From assembly GCF_008365295.1 (NCBI RefSeq), contig NZ_CP043505.1:2108001-2172000 (forward strand): 64,000 bases of DNA, given 5' to 3'. Position 1 is the stretch's first letter; each line of letters begins with the position of its first letter. Below the pieces are notes generated by a model. The model saw only the letters and a program-made list of their open reading frames with translations. It was not told where the DNA came from and made no database searches. The DNA comes from Agromyces intestinalis. GTDB lineage: Bacteria; Actinomycetota; Actinomycetes; Actinomycetales; Microbacteriaceae. The position numbers and the translations under genes were made by a program. Shown here piece by piece: positions 15,746 to 27,106 of the stretch.

Positions 15746-16869
15746 ACCTCGCCCCGCCCGCAGTGATCGCCCCGTCGGCCGTGCGCCGGCGGGGCGGCCT
15801 GCGCGGGGTGCGCGGGCTGGGTGGGCTGGGTGGCCTGCGCGGTGTGCGCGGGCCGCGGCGGCGGCCCGTGGTCGCGCTCGTGATCGGGCTGGTGCTGCTC
15901 GCGGTGCTCGCCGTCGTGAGCGTGCTGGTCGGGACGCGCGGGATCGACCCCGCCGTAGTGTGGGCCGCCGTCGTCGACTTCGACCCGACCGACGACCGCC
16001 ACCTCGTGGTGGCTGAACTCCGGCTGCCCCGCACCGCGCTCGCCGCGCTCGTCGGCGCCGCGCTCGGGGTGGCGGGTGCGGTCATGCAGGCGCTCACGCG
16101 GAACCCGCTCGCCGAACCCGGCATCCTCGGCGTGAACGCGGGCGCCGCCGCGGCCGCCGCCACCGGCATCGCCGTCTCGGGTGCCGCATTCGGCGGGATG
16201 CCGGGGGGAGTGTTCGGCACGCTCGCCTTCGCGTTCGCGGGCGCCGCGGTGGCGTCGGTGCTGGTCGCCGCACTCGGCGGGATGTTCCGCACCGGTGCCG
16301 ACCCGATCCGGCTCACCCTCGCCGGCGCCGCCCTGTCGGTCGTGCTCGGTGCGTACACCAACGCGCTGCTGTTGAACTTCCCCACGGTGTTCGACACGTT
16401 CCGGCACTGGGCGGTCGGTTCGGTGCAGGGGCGCGGCCCCGAGCTGGTGCTGCCCGCGACCCTCGTGATCGTGCCGACGCTGCTCGTCGCCTGCCTGCTC
16501 GGGCCGTCGTTCAACGCCATCGCGCTGGGCCGCGAGCTCGGGCGTTCGCTTGGCGCCGACCCCCGGCGCGTGCTGTCGGCGGGCGCGGTGATCATCGTGC
16601 TGCTCGCCGGAGGCGCCACCGCCATCGCCGGGCCGATCGTCTTCGTCGGGCTCGCGGCGCCGCTGGGCGTGCGGCTGCTCGTCGGCCCCGACTACCGGTG
16701 GATCCTGCCGCTGTCGGTCGTCGCCGCCGCGGCGCTGGTGCTCGGATCCGACATCATCGGGCGGCTCATCCTGCCCGGCGCCGAGGTCGAGACCTCGATC
16801 GTGACGGCGCTGATCGGTGCGCCGATCTTCATCCTGCTCGCTCGCCGACGCCGACTGATGAGGCTCTGA
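15742..16869 (+). CDS. FecCD-family iron-siderophore permease, subunit 1
   Basis: 375 residues from GTG 15742, overlapping the binding-protein stop by 4 bp. After a Gly/Arg-rich cytoplasmic tail with a 'GGLRGVRGLGGLGG' repeat there are about ten membrane helices. Family motifs: LRLPRTALAALVGAALGVAG, MQALTRNPLAEPGILGVNAG and LAGGATAIAGPIVFVGLAAP. Pairs with the next permease to form the heterodimeric channel fed by the lipoprotein. A downstream start would trim the tail; GTG is favoured by coupling. Confidence 0.92.
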   Translation: MNLAPPAVIAPSAVRRRGGLRGVRGLGGLGGLRGVRGPRRRPVVALVIGLVLLAVLAVVSVLVGTRGIDPAVVWAAVVDFDPTDDRHLVVAELRLPRTALAALVGAALGVAGAVMQALTRNPLAEPGILGVNAGAAAAAATGIAVSGAAFGGMPGGVFGTLAFAFAGAAVASVLVAALGGMFRTGADPIRLTLAGAALSVVLGAYTNALLLNFPTVFDTFRHWAVGSVQGRGPELVLPATLVIVPTLLVACLLGPSFNAIALGRELGRSLGADPRRVLSAGAVIIVLLAGGATAIAGPIVFVGLAAPLGVRLLVGPDYRWILPLSVVAAAALVLGSDIIGRLILPGAEVETSIVTALIGAPIFILLARRRRLMRL

Positions 16870-18071
16870 TGGCGCACCCGATCCCCGCGCACTCCACGCC
16901 CGCCGATCTCGCGGATCAGGAATTCCGACGCGACACGCCGGTCGGGCCTGCCCGACACGCCGACACCGCGCACGTTCTTCCTGATTCGCTGAAGGGGGGC
17001 GGGGTCGAGGCCGGGCAAGGGGGAGGGGCGGAGCCCCGGCACTCGGGCGGGGCGGTGGTTTGGCGCAGCCGCGGCGAGCGCGTCTCGCTGCGGTGGCACC
17101 TGCGCCCGGCGATCGTCGCCGGGGTGCTCATCGTGCTGCTCCTGCCGCTCGGCGTCGGCGTGCTCACGACCGGGTCGATGCCGCTCGCCCCGGCCGACAT
17201 CTGGGCCGCGCTGATCGGTCAGGGCGAGGGCCCGGCGGTTCGCGTGATCGAGGGCATCCGGATGCCCCGCCTCGTCGCCGGCGTCGTCGTCGGCGCCGCG
17301 CTCGGCGTGAGCGGCGCGGTGTTCCAGGCGGTGTCGCGCAACCCGCTCGGCTCGCCCGACATCATCGGATTCGTCTCGGGGTCGGCGACGGGCGCGATCG
17401 TCGCGATCATCGTGTTCGACGCCCCGGCGCGGATCGTGGCCGCATCGGCCGTCGTGGCCGGCCTCGTCGTCGCTCTCGTGGTCGGTGCGCTCACCCTGCG
17501 GCACGGGTCGGGCGCCGGGTACCGGCTGGTGCTCGTCGGCATCGGCGCCGGGGCGTTCCTCGGCGCGGTCAATGATCTGCTCCTCACCCGCAGCCAGCGC
17601 GACGAGGCGGTCGGCGCGCAGCAGTGGCTCGTCGGCACGCTGAACGCGCGCGGGTGGGAGGAGGTGCTGCCCACGCTGGTCGCCGTCGTCGTGCTCCTGC
17701 CGATCCTCGTGGTGCTGCGCAGCCGGCTCGTGATGCTCGACCTCGGCGACGACGCCGCGCGCCAGATCGGCGTGCCGCTCGGGTCGCTGCGCGTCACGTC
17801 GATCGCGATCGCGGTGGTGCTCGCCGCGTTCGCCACCGCCACGGCCGGCCCGATCTCGTTCGTCGCGCTCGCCGCACCGCAGCTCGTGATGCGCGTCGGC
17901 CGGTCGGGCACGCTGTCGATCGTCGGTTCGGCCGCGATGGGCGCCGTGCTGCTCGTGGCATCCGACCTCGTGTCGCAGCACCTGCCGCTCGCCCTCGCCG
18001 CACCCGTCGGCATCGTGACCGCGATGCTCGGCGGCGTGTACCTGCTCTGGCTGCTCTCGCGCGGCCGCTGA
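16869..18071 (+). CDS. FecCD-family iron-siderophore permease, subunit 2
   Basis: 400 residues; ATG 16869 overlaps the previous stop by one base (TGATG). Long, hydrophilic N-terminal tail of about 75 residues (Gly-rich, residues 45-60), then the FecD-like core: IRMPRLVAGVVVGAALGVSG, FQAVSRNPLGSPDIIGFVSG, and the C-terminal FATATAGPISFVALAAPQLV with DLVSQHLPLALAAPVGIVTA. The two permeases are similar to each other and reflect an old duplication. Confidence 0.92.
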   Translation: MAHPIPAHSTPADLADQEFRRDTPVGPARHADTAHVLPDSLKGGGVEAGQGGGAEPRHSGGAVVWRSRGERVSLRWHLRPAIVAGVLIVLLLPLGVGVLTTGSMPLAPADIWAALIGQGEGPAVRVIEGIRMPRLVAGVVVGAALGVSGAVFQAVSRNPLGSPDIIGFVSGSATGAIVAIIVFDAPARIVAASAVVAGLVVALVVGALTLRHGSGAGYRLVLVGIGAGAFLGAVNDLLLTRSQRDEAVGAQQWLVGTLNARGWEEVLPTLVAVVVLLPILVVLRSRLVMLDLGDDAARQIGVPLGSLRVTSIAIAVVLAAFATATAGPISFVALAAPQLVMRVGRSGTLSIVGSAAMGAVLLVASDLVSQHLPLALAAPVGIVTAMLGGVYLLWLLSRGR

Positions 18072-18110
18072 CCCAGACCTCGGAACGAACGCCGACCCGG
18101 AGGACACACC

Positions 18111-18938
18111 GTGCACGAGACATCCGCACACCCCCGCGATGCGCACGAGGCGCGCCTCGAGGCATCCTCGTTGCGCCTGGCCTACGACGGATGCGACGTC
18201 GTGCACGACCTTGCCGTGCGCATTCCCGACGGCGGCTTCACCGTCATTATCGGGCCGAACGCGTGCGGCAAGTCGACTGTGCTGCGCGCGCTCGCCCGTC
18301 AGCTCCGGCCGTCGGCCGGCGCGGTGACGCTCGACGGGCGCGACGTCGACGCGTACCGCCCGAAGGAGTTCGCCCGCGCGCTCGCGCTGCTGCCGCAGTC
18401 GGTCGTGCCGCCCGACGGCATTTCGGTGGCCGACCTCATCGCGCGCGGGCGGTTCCCGCATCAGCGGATGCTACGGCAGTGGTCGACCGACGACGAACAA
18501 GCGGTGGCGCACGCGATGGCGGCGACGGGCGTCGACGACCTGGCCGACCGGCTCGTCGACGAGCTCTCGGGCGGGCAGCGTCAGCGCGTGCTGCTCGCGA
18601 TGGTGCTCGCCCAGTCGACCGATCTCGTGCTGCTCGACGAGCCCACGACGTTCCTCGACCTCACCCATCAGATCGAGGTGCTCGAGCTCTGCCGCGACCT
18701 GCACGCCGCCGGCAAGACGGTCGTCGCCGTGCTGCACGACGTCGACCAGGCGTGCCGGTATGCGACCCACCTCATCGCGATGCGCGACGGACGCGTCGTC
18801 GCCGAGGGCCCGCCCGGCGAGCTCGTGACGGCCGAGCTCGTGGAGGAGGTCTTCGGGTTGCGCGCGCAGGTCGTGCCCGATCCACTGACGGGCACCCCGC
18901 TGGTCGTGCCGCTGCCCGGGCGGGCGGCAGTCGCGTGA
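18111..18938 (+). CDS. Iron-siderophore ABC transporter ATPase
   Basis: 275 residues of the FepC/FhuC type. Walker A is GPNACGKST, the ABC signature LSGGQRQR, Walker B LVLLDEPTTFLD, and the switch histidine is in VAVLHDVDQACRYA. GTG 18111 follows GGAGGACACACC, a clear ribosome-binding site. It powers the two FecCD permeases and overlaps the esterase gene by 4 bp. Confidence 0.94.
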   Translation: MHETSAHPRDAHEARLEASSLRLAYDGCDVVHDLAVRIPDGGFTVIIGPNACGKSTVLRALARQLRPSAGAVTLDGRDVDAYRPKEFARALALLPQSVVPPDGISVADLIARGRFPHQRMLRQWSTDDEQAVAHAMAATGVDDLADRLVDELSGGQRQRVLLAMVLAQSTDLVLLDEPTTFLDLTHQIEVLELCRDLHAAGKTVVAVLHDVDQACRYATHLIAMRDGRVVAEGPPGELVTAELVEEVFGLRAQVVPDPLTGTPLVVPLPGRAAVA

Positions 18939-20182
18939 GCGGGGCGGCGACGATGGGCAGACCGGATGCCACGGGCGCACGCCGACCGACCCGGCCGGCG
19001 CCCCCGCGGGCCGATTCCGAGGCTCGGGCGCGCCTGCTCGCCGGGGAGCCGCCCGAGGCGGTGTCGCCGACCTGGCCGGCGTTCGGTCGGTCGGTCGTGG
19101 GCGACGACGGGCGGATGCTCCGCGAGGTCACGTTCGTCGCCGACCTGCCGGCTGGGCACGAGGGCATGATCCACCTGAACGGCATCACCGACGGGCACCG
19201 CCACGACCTCGGCCCGGCGCTGCTCGAGCGGGTTCCCGGTGCGGCCGGCTCCGACGCCCCGCTCGGCGTCATCGCCTACCTGCTGCCCGACGACCTGGTG
19301 GCCAGCTACCGGTTCGCGAGCGCGCCGCACCTGCCCCGCGACGCGGGCCTGACGCATGCGGGCTGGCGGAGCATCCACCGGCTGGGATGTCCCGACCCCC
19401 GCAACCCGCGCGAACTGCCGAACCCGCTCGGCACCCGGTCGTCGGTGCTGGTCATGCCGGGTGCGCGGGTGCATCCGGCGTGGGAGGCGCGCACCCCGCG
19501 GGAGCCGCGCGAGGTGCGCGCCGAGGTCGTGCCGATCGACGGAGATACCTCGCTCACCGTGCTGCGCCCGGCCGGCGCCGCCGATGGGCGGGTGCTGCTG
19601 CTCTTCGACGGCGAGCACTGGGCCGGGGCCGGTGTGCGCGAGGCGCTCGCGCGGCACCTCGCTCCGCCCGCGACGGTGGTGCTCGTGCCGTCGGGAGACC
19701 TCGCCCGGCGCGCGGCGCTGCTGCCGCATCCGGAGCGCGTCATCGCACACCTCGAGACCGAGGTGCTGCCCGCCGTCGCCGCGCTGATCGGCGGACTCCC
19801 CGACCCGTCGCGGGTGGTCGTCGCCGGGCAGAGCTACGGCGGGCTCGCCGCGGCATCCGTGGCGGCCCTGCGTCCCGACCTCGCGGCGACGGCGATCGTG
19901 CAGTCGGGGTCGTTCCACTTCCGGGCCGACGAGGAGTCGCGGGTGCCCGCCGGACAGGTCGGCGACCTCGTGCGGCGGCTCGCCGAGGCATCCGTCTCGG
20001 GGCGGTTCGCGGTGCAGGCCGGAACCGAGGAGGCCGGCATGCTCGACCTCGCGCGCAGCTTCGCCGATGCCGCCCGCGCGGCCGGCGGCGACGTGACACT
20101 GCGCGCGTACACGGGCGGCCACGACTACGCCTGGTGGTGCACCGGCCTGTTCGACGCCCTTGACGAGCTCGCCGCGCGCTGA
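18935..20182 (+). CDS. Enterochelin esterase-like ferric-siderophore hydrolase
   Basis: 415 residues from GTG 18935 (GTGA overlap with the ATPase gene; ATG 18953 is an alternative). The N-terminal domain, about residues 30-190, matches Fes (VTFVADLPAGHEGMIHLNG; RSIHRLGCPDPRNPRELPNP); the C-terminal esterase-D hydrolase domain carries the nucleophile elbow GQSYGG with Ser300 and the catalytic His396 in GGHDYAWW. Fes-type enzymes cleave trilactone backbones in the cytoplasm to release iron. With no siderophore synthesis genes nearby, this suggests use of foreign enterobactin- or bacillibactin-like siderophores. Confidence 0.9.
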   Translation: MSGAATMGRPDATGARRPTRPAPPRADSEARARLLAGEPPEAVSPTWPAFGRSVVGDDGRMLREVTFVADLPAGHEGMIHLNGITDGHRHDLGPALLERVPGAAGSDAPLGVIAYLLPDDLVASYRFASAPHLPRDAGLTHAGWRSIHRLGCPDPRNPRELPNPLGTRSSVLVMPGARVHPAWEARTPREPREVRAEVVPIDGDTSLTVLRPAGAADGRVLLLFDGEHWAGAGVREALARHLAPPATVVLVPSGDLARRAALLPHPERVIAHLETEVLPAVAALIGGLPDPSRVVVAGQSYGGLAAASVAALRPDLAATAIVQSGSFHFRADEESRVPAGQVGDLVRRLAEASVSGRFAVQAGTEEAGMLDLARSFADAARAAGGDVTLRAYTGGHDYAWWCTGLFDALDELAAR

Positions 20183-20207
20183 ATCCGTCGCCGTGCAGAC
20201 TGGATGC

Positions 20208-20726
20208 GTGCTGAACGCCCTCGACCTGCCCGCCCCCTTGTCTCCCGCCATTCCCGAAGCCGTGTTGCGCACCGCGCGACCCGACGACGTCGACGCGATC
20301 ATCCGGCTGCTCACCGACGACGACCTCACGGTCGCGCGCGGGCACGGCGCCGACACCGTGGACCGTGCGGCCTCGCTGCGCGCCCTCGAGTCGGTCATCG
20401 GCGACCCGGCGAACACGATCGTGGTCGCCGACCATCCCGTGGACGGCGTCGTGGGCACGATGCAGCTCACGGTCATCCCGGGGATGTCCCGCGGCGGGGC
20501 CACGCGCCTGCACGTCGAAGCGGTGCGGGTGCGCAGCGACCTGCGCTCGGCGGGCATCGGCGGCGCGATGATGCGATGGGTGACGGAGGTCGCGGCGCCG
20601 CGCCTGGGCGTCGCGCTCGTGCAGCTCACCAGCGACGACCGACGTGTCGATGCGCACCGCTTCTACGAGCGCCTCGGCTTCGCCGGCTCGCACCGCGGAT
20701 TCAAGTACGCGGTGCCGCGGGGGTGA
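20208..20726 (+). CDS. GNAT-family N-acetyltransferase
   Basis: 172 residues from GTG 20208. The acetyl-CoA pyrophosphate loop is VRSDLRSAGIGGAMMRWV, preceded by the strand LHVEAVRV and followed by LVQLTSDDRRVDAHRFYERL, the usual GNAT end. GTG 20208 is preceded by CAGACT 6 nt upstream, which would suit a leaderless mRNA; an ATG at 20160 lies inside the esterase gene. Substrate unknown. Ends at a strong hairpin. Confidence 0.87.
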   Translation: MLNALDLPAPLSPAIPEAVLRTARPDDVDAIIRLLTDDDLTVARGHGADTVDRAASLRALESVIGDPANTIVVADHPVDGVVGTMQLTVIPGMSRGGATRLHVEAVRVRSDLRSAGIGGAMMRWVTEVAAPRLGVALVQLTSDDRRVDAHRFYERLGFAGSHRGFKYAVPRG

Positions 20727-20730
20727 ACCA

Positions 20731-20755
20731 CGCGCGCGGGGGCAGCCCGCGCGCG
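20731..20755. terminator. GC-rich bidirectional terminator hairpin
   Basis: Perfect 10-bp stem CGCGCGCGGG / CCCGCGCGCG with GGCAG loop, 4 bp after the acetyltransferase stop and 8 bp before the end of the convergent LLM gene. Confidence 0.75.
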
Positions 20756-20762
20756 GCGTCGC

Positions 20763-21791
20763 TCAGGCGCGCGTCGACTCCCAGCCGAGGCTCGGTGCGA
20801 CGTGCTCGGCGAACGCGGTGACGAGTCGCAGGTTGAACTCGACACCGAGCTGGCTCGGGATGGTGAGCATGAGCGTATCGGCCGACTGGATCGCGGCATC
20901 CCGCTGCAACTGGTCGACCAGCCGGTCGGGCGTGCCCGCATAGGTCTTGCCGAACGTCGAGCGGATGCCGTCGATCACGCCGACCCCGTCGCCGTCCTGG
21001 CGGCCGCCGAAGTACAGTTCGTCTTCAGCCGTCGTGATCGGGAAGATCGAACGGCTCACCGACACGCGGGGATCGCCCGGATGCCCCGCTTCGCGCCACG
21101 CCGCGCGGAACGCCTCGATCTGCTGCGCCTGCAGTTCGTCGAACGGGATGCCGCGATCTTCGGTGAGCAGCGTCGAGGACATGAGATTAACGCCGACCCG
21201 GCCCGCCCACTCGGCGGAGTCGCGGTTGCCGGCGCCCCACCACACCCGCGAGCGCAGCCCTTCGGAGTAGGGCTCGATGCGCTGCATGCCCGTGCCGCCG
21301 CCGAACGGCGACGCGGTATCCCGCTCGGCGAGCCCTTCGCCCTCGATCGCCTGCAGGAACCTCGCGAAGTGGTCTCGGGCGATGTCGGCGCCGCGCGGGT
21401 CTTGGGAGCCCGTGTAGCCGAACGCCTCGTATCCGCGGACGACGCTCTCGGGTGACCCGCGGCTGACGCCCAGCGCGAGCCGTCCGCCCGAGATGAGGTC
21501 GACCGCGGCGGCCTCCTCGGCGAGGTGCAGCGGGTTCTCGTACCGCATGTCGATGACGCCCGTGCCGACCTCGATGCGCTCGGTGCGTGCGGCGATCGCG
21601 GCGAGCAGCGGCATCGGCGACGATTGCTGCCGAGCGAAGTGGTGCACGCGGAAGTACACGCCGTTCACGCCGAGGTCGTCCATGCCCTGTGCGAGGTCGA
21701 TCGCCTGCAGCATCGAGTCGGCCGCCGAGAGCCGGCGCCCGGCGCCGATGGGGCCGTAGTGGCCGAACGAGAGGGTTCCGAAGCGTCGCAC
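20763..21791 (-). CDS. LLM-class (luciferase-like) flavin-dependent oxidoreductase
   Basis: 342 residues of the bacterial luciferase superfamily, TIM-barrel. Signature parts: GVNGVYFRVHHFARQQSSPM, TERIEVGTGVIDMRYENPLH, EAAAVDLISGGRLALGVSRG and ESVVRGYEAFGY, then RVWWGAGNRDSAEWAG. These enzymes use FMNH2 or F420; the cofactor cannot be told from these motifs. Single gene, divergent from clpB across 200 bp. Confidence 0.88.
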   Translation of the reverse strand: MRRFGTLSFGHYGPIGAGRRLSAADSMLQAIDLAQGMDDLGVNGVYFRVHHFARQQSSPMPLLAAIAARTERIEVGTGVIDMRYENPLHLAEEAAAVDLISGGRLALGVSRGSPESVVRGYEAFGYTGSQDPRGADIARDHFARFLQAIEGEGLAERDTASPFGGGTGMQRIEPYSEGLRSRVWWGAGNRDSAEWAGRVGVNLMSSTLLTEDRGIPFDELQAQQIEAFRAAWREAGHPGDPRVSVSRSIFPITTAEDELYFGGRQDGDGVGVIDGIRSTFGKTYAGTPDRLVDQLQRDAAIQSADTLMLTIPSQLGVEFNLRLVTAFAEHVAPSLGWESTRA

Positions 21792-21947
21792 GTCGGGGGC
21801 AACGCGGGGGTGCCGGGGGCTATTCCGGCGGGTGGCGTGCTGCCAGCCGGACCGGCGGCTGGGATTCCGGGCGCGTCCGACAGGTGACAGCCGCGAGGCA
21901 TCCGTCTAGCGTGAGCAAGTGGGGGAATACTCACCCTGGATCGCAAA

Positions 21948-21968
21948 GTTGAGTTGAGTAGACTCAAG
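21948..21968. promoter_or_regulatory. HAIR element (HspR operator) before clpB
   Basis: GTTGAGT - 7 bp - ACTCAAG matches the HAIR consensus CTTGAGT-N7-ACTCAAG at 13 of 14 positions. It lies 24-44 bp upstream of GTG 21992, in the position used by HspR to repress clpB and dnaK genes in Streptomyces and mycobacteria. Confidence 0.88.
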
Positions 21969-21991
21969 TTTGAAGAGAAGGGAAACCGCCT

Positions 21992-24232
<2,241 letters not shown>

Positions 24233-24279
24233 GCCCGCGCCCGGTCCCGCGCGCCCGCCCGCCCGGCGCCGACGCAGGT

Positions 24280-24341
24280 ATCGTTTGGACGCGATTCGGC
24301 GGGGGTGCGCCCGGGTGGGCGCCGAATCGCGTCCAAACGAT
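24280..24341. repeat. Perfect 22-bp inverted repeat, TTGGACGCG family (copy 1)
   Basis: Arms at 24280-24301 and 24320-24341 pair perfectly over 22 bp (left arm begins ATCGTTTGGACGCGATTCGG) around an 18-bp loop. It is located between convergent clpB and the MFS gene, so it may end transcription. A related element sits at 43199-43258. Confidence 0.7.
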
Positions 24342-24392
24342 GGGCGGCGCGGGTGCGCTCCCGGTGCCGGACCGTGCCGGACCGTGCCGCAC

Positions 24393-25679
24393 CTACTCGG
24401 CGGGCTTCGCCGCCGGCTCGGGCTCGCGCACGCCGTTCACTGCGGGGGTGATGCGTCGCTCGAGGGCGATGGCGAGCACCGCGATGGCGAAGCATCCGAT
24501 CACCATCGTCGCGATGTACCCCGCTTGCAGGCCGTGGTCGAGCAGTAGGCCCGCCGCGATCGGCCCGGTGATGGCGCCGCCCTGGAACGCCGCCGAGTTG
24601 ATCGCGTTGTAGCGCCCGCGGCTGCGGTCGCTCGCGAGGTCGTTGTAGACCGCCGGCACGGTCGGTTGCAGCATGGTCTCGCCGAACGCGAACACGCCCA
24701 TGAACGCGAGCACGCCGATCGCCGCAGCGAGCGTGTCGGGCAACAGGCCCGTCGCTCCGAGGATGAGCCACGAGGCCGCCCACACCAGCGCCATGACCTG
24801 CATCACGCGGGTGCGACGCCGGCCGCTGATGAACTTCAGCACGGTGAACTGCAGCAGCACGATGACGGCGGTGTTCACGGCGAACGAGAAGCCGATGACC
24901 TGCGTCGACACGCCCGAAACCTGCCGCGCGAACGCCGGGAACCCGCCCTCCATCTGCCCGTAGCCGATGAACATCGCGACGAACGTGAGCAGGCTGACCC
25001 AGAGCACCTCGGGGCGGCGCAGGATCTGCCGGTACCCCTCTGCGGGCGCGTCGGGTGCCGCGGGGTCGGGCTCGCCCTGCGTGCGCACCTTGCGCAGCGG
25101 CCCGAGCAGCAGCGCCATCGGGATGAGGCTCGTCGCGGCATCCACCAGGAAGATGATCGTGAAGGTCTCGGGTCGCGTGACGTCGACGAAGAACCCGCCG
25201 ATGATGCCGCCCACGCCGATGCCGAGGTTGATGAGCGCGAAGTTCACGCCGAAGTACTGCTGGCGCACCTCGCCGTGAACGATGGTCGCGATGAGGGCGT
25301 TGAAGCCGATCCACGAGACGCCGAAGTTCACGCCGATGAGCACGAGTGCGACGCCGGCGACGAACGGATGCGTCGCGTAGGCGAGGATCGTGCACCCGAC
25401 GATCATCGCGGCGAGCCCGACCAACAGCACGACACGTGCACCGTACCGGTCGATGAGGGTGCCGCCGGGCCCCGCGATGACCAGCGCGACGATCGCGATC
25501 AGGCTCATCAGGAACCCCGACATGCCGAGGCTGAACCCGCGCACCTCGTGCAGGTAGATGATCGTGAACGGCAGGGTGAGCCCGCGGCCGAGGGTCTGGA
25601 ACGCGACCGTCGACAGCAGCCAGCGCCCCTCGGTGGGAAGGGACTGCCAGAAGGAGCGCGCGCTGATCACTCGGGACAT
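24393..25679 (-). CDS. MFS transporter
   Basis: 428 residues with twelve predicted helices. The MFS loop 2-3 signature is GPGGTLIDRYGARVVLLVG, and the central loop carries QGEPDPAAPDAPAEGYRQIL. The pattern resembles drug-efflux MFS proteins (DHA1-like). Start ATG 25679 follows GAATGTCCCGAG context with no strong site; longer frames upstream enter another gene. Substrate unknown. Convergent with clpB. Confidence 0.87.
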   Translation of the reverse strand: MSRVISARSFWQSLPTEGRWLLSTVAFQTLGRGLTLPFTIIYLHEVRGFSLGMSGFLMSLIAIVALVIAGPGGTLIDRYGARVVLLVGLAAMIVGCTILAYATHPFVAGVALVLIGVNFGVSWIGFNALIATIVHGEVRQQYFGVNFALINLGIGVGGIIGGFFVDVTRPETFTIIFLVDAATSLIPMALLLGPLRKVRTQGEPDPAAPDAPAEGYRQILRRPEVLWVSLLTFVAMFIGYGQMEGGFPAFARQVSGVSTQVIGFSFAVNTAVIVLLQFTVLKFISGRRRTRVMQVMALVWAASWLILGATGLLPDTLAAAIGVLAFMGVFAFGETMLQPTVPAVYNDLASDRSRGRYNAINSAAFQGGAITGPIAAGLLLDHGLQAGYIATMVIGCFAIAVLAIALERRITPAVNGVREPEPAAKPAE

Positions 25680-25847
25680 TCTGCCCGAACCCCCCGACAG
25701 GGGGTGACCGCGGCCGGTCGCGCTCGCCGAGTCGGCGGACGCGCGCGGCGCGAGCGCCGCGCGCGCCGCTTCCCTCGCGCCCCCGCCTCCCGCTAGCGTG
25801 GGCGCAGGGGCGCCGGCGGGGGCGCGCTCGACGAAGGGGGACGTCGT

Positions 25848-26318
25848 ATGACCGAAGAGCAGTTCGAGACCGGCGGAACGACGCTGAGCCGCGGCCAGGT
25901 GAACGTGGTGCGCCTGACCGGGCTCGCGGGCATCGTGGGCGGCATCGCGATGGTCGTCGTCGCGATCTTGGCGTGGATCTCGGTGTCGAACCAGCTGCGC
26001 GCCGAAGACATCGTGATCCCCGACGACGCGCCGATCTTCGCGGGCAAGGTCGTCGACGGCCCGATCGACGCGTTCATCCAGGCGGGCGTCATCGACATGC
26101 ATGCCCGCGAGATGGCCGACGGCAAGACCTACGCCGAGCTCGACCGTGAGGATCCGCTGCGGGCGACCGTCATGAACGCCTCGTTCCTGCGCGCGTCGCT
26201 GTTCACGTCCGTCATCGCGTTCGGCGTCGCGCTCATGGCGGGCGGCGTCGGGTTGCTGTTCATCCTGTTCGGATGGTCGCTGCGGGTCGTCGTACCGCCG
26301 TTCCCGAAGCAGACGTAG
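25848..26318 (+). CDS. Two-helix membrane protein of unknown function
   Basis: 156 residues. Helix 1 at residues about 27-50 (GIVGGIAMVVVAILAWISVS) and helix 2 at about 117-145 (VIAFGVALMAGGVGLLFILF) enclose an extracytoplasmic loop of about 65 residues with the motif EDIVIPDDAPIFAGKVVDGP. This pattern is widespread in actinobacteria, often mislabelled as a LigA-like dioxygenase; no enzymatic residues are evident. Good leadered start: GAAGGGGGACGTCGT before ATG, with TAGCGT at 25793 as a possible -10. Confidence 0.75.
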   Translation: MTEEQFETGGTTLSRGQVNVVRLTGLAGIVGGIAMVVVAILAWISVSNQLRAEDIVIPDDAPIFAGKVVDGPIDAFIQAGVIDMHAREMADGKTYAELDREDPLRATVMNASFLRASLFTSVIAFGVALMAGGVGLLFILFGWSLRVVVPPFPKQT

Positions 26319-26342
26319 ACGAGACGGGCTCAGACCAGGACG

Positions 26343-26379
26343 GCGGATGCCTCGGGCCGACGTGGCCCGAGGCATCCGC
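26343..26379. terminator. Bidirectional terminator made of inverted CGGATGCCTC words
   Basis: Perfect 16-bp stem GCGGATGCCTCGGGCC / GGCCCGAGGCATCCGC with a 5-nt loop between convergent genes ending at 26318 (+) and 26398 (-). Each arm contains the over-represented 10-mer. Confidence 0.85.
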
Positions 26380-26397
26380 GCGTGCGCTGCCGGGTGG

Positions 26398-26991
26398 CTA
26401 TGCGGCCGCGACCACCAGCTCTTCGAGCGGCTTGCGCGATCGAGGGGCGACCTCGCGCTCGCGCAGCGGTGCGGAGAGCGCGTCGACGTCGCCGAGCACG
26501 CCGATCGCGGTGATCGAGACGACTTCGAGGTTCGCGGCGAGGCCGAAGGCATCGGCGATGCGGGCGGCGTCGAACCCGCCCATCTGGTGCGTGTGCAGGC
26601 CCTCGTGCTGCGCCTGCACGGTGAGGTGCGCCACGGCCTGGCCGAGGTCGTAGCGGCCCCACGGGCGCGGCCGGCCCTCGTCGTCGGCGGTCTCGGCCAC
26701 GTTCACGATGAGCACGGCGGCCGAGTCGGCCCACTCGCGGTTGAAGCCCATCAGCGCGCCGTGCACGGTCGCGAACGCGTCGGTGCCGCGGCGGGCGACG
26801 ATGAACCGCCACGGCTGCGAGTTGTTCGCCGACGGCGCCCAGCGGGCGGCCTCGAGGATGGTGCGCAGCAGGTCGACCGACACCTCAGCCGCGGGGTCGT
26901 ACGCGCGCGGACTCCAGCGCTCGACGAGCGGGTCGATGAGCGGGGCGGTCGTGTCGGCCTTGCGTGAGGTGAGTTCGGTGACGAGGGTCAT
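26398..26991 (-). CDS. Nitroreductase family protein
   Basis: 197 residues, FMN-dependent nitroreductase fold. Motifs: RWSPRAYDPAAEVSVDLL near the N-terminus, EAARWAPSANNSQPWRFIVA (FMN phosphate-binding), GRYDLGQAVAHLTVQAQHEG and HTHQMGGFDAARIADAFGL. These oxidoreductases reduce nitro groups, quinones or enones with NAD(P)H. ATG 26991 is preferred over an upstream in-frame ATG at 27057 since the conserved core begins soon after it. Confidence 0.9.
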   Translation of the reverse strand: MTLVTELTSRKADTTAPLIDPLVERWSPRAYDPAAEVSVDLLRTILEAARWAPSANNSQPWRFIVARRGTDAFATVHGALMGFNREWADSAAVLIVNVAETADDEGRPRPWGRYDLGQAVAHLTVQAQHEGLHTHQMGGFDAARIADAFGLAANLEVVSITAIGVLGDVDALSAPLREREVAPRSRKPLEELVVAAA

Positions 26992-27106
26992 GCGCTGCGG
27001 TGCCTTCGGATCGGGGAACGGGATCGGGCGCCGTTGACCTGATCGATTACAACGCATGGATGTTACGCCTATTCCCTGGGCGCCTCGTGCGTGCGCTCGC
27101 GCTCAT

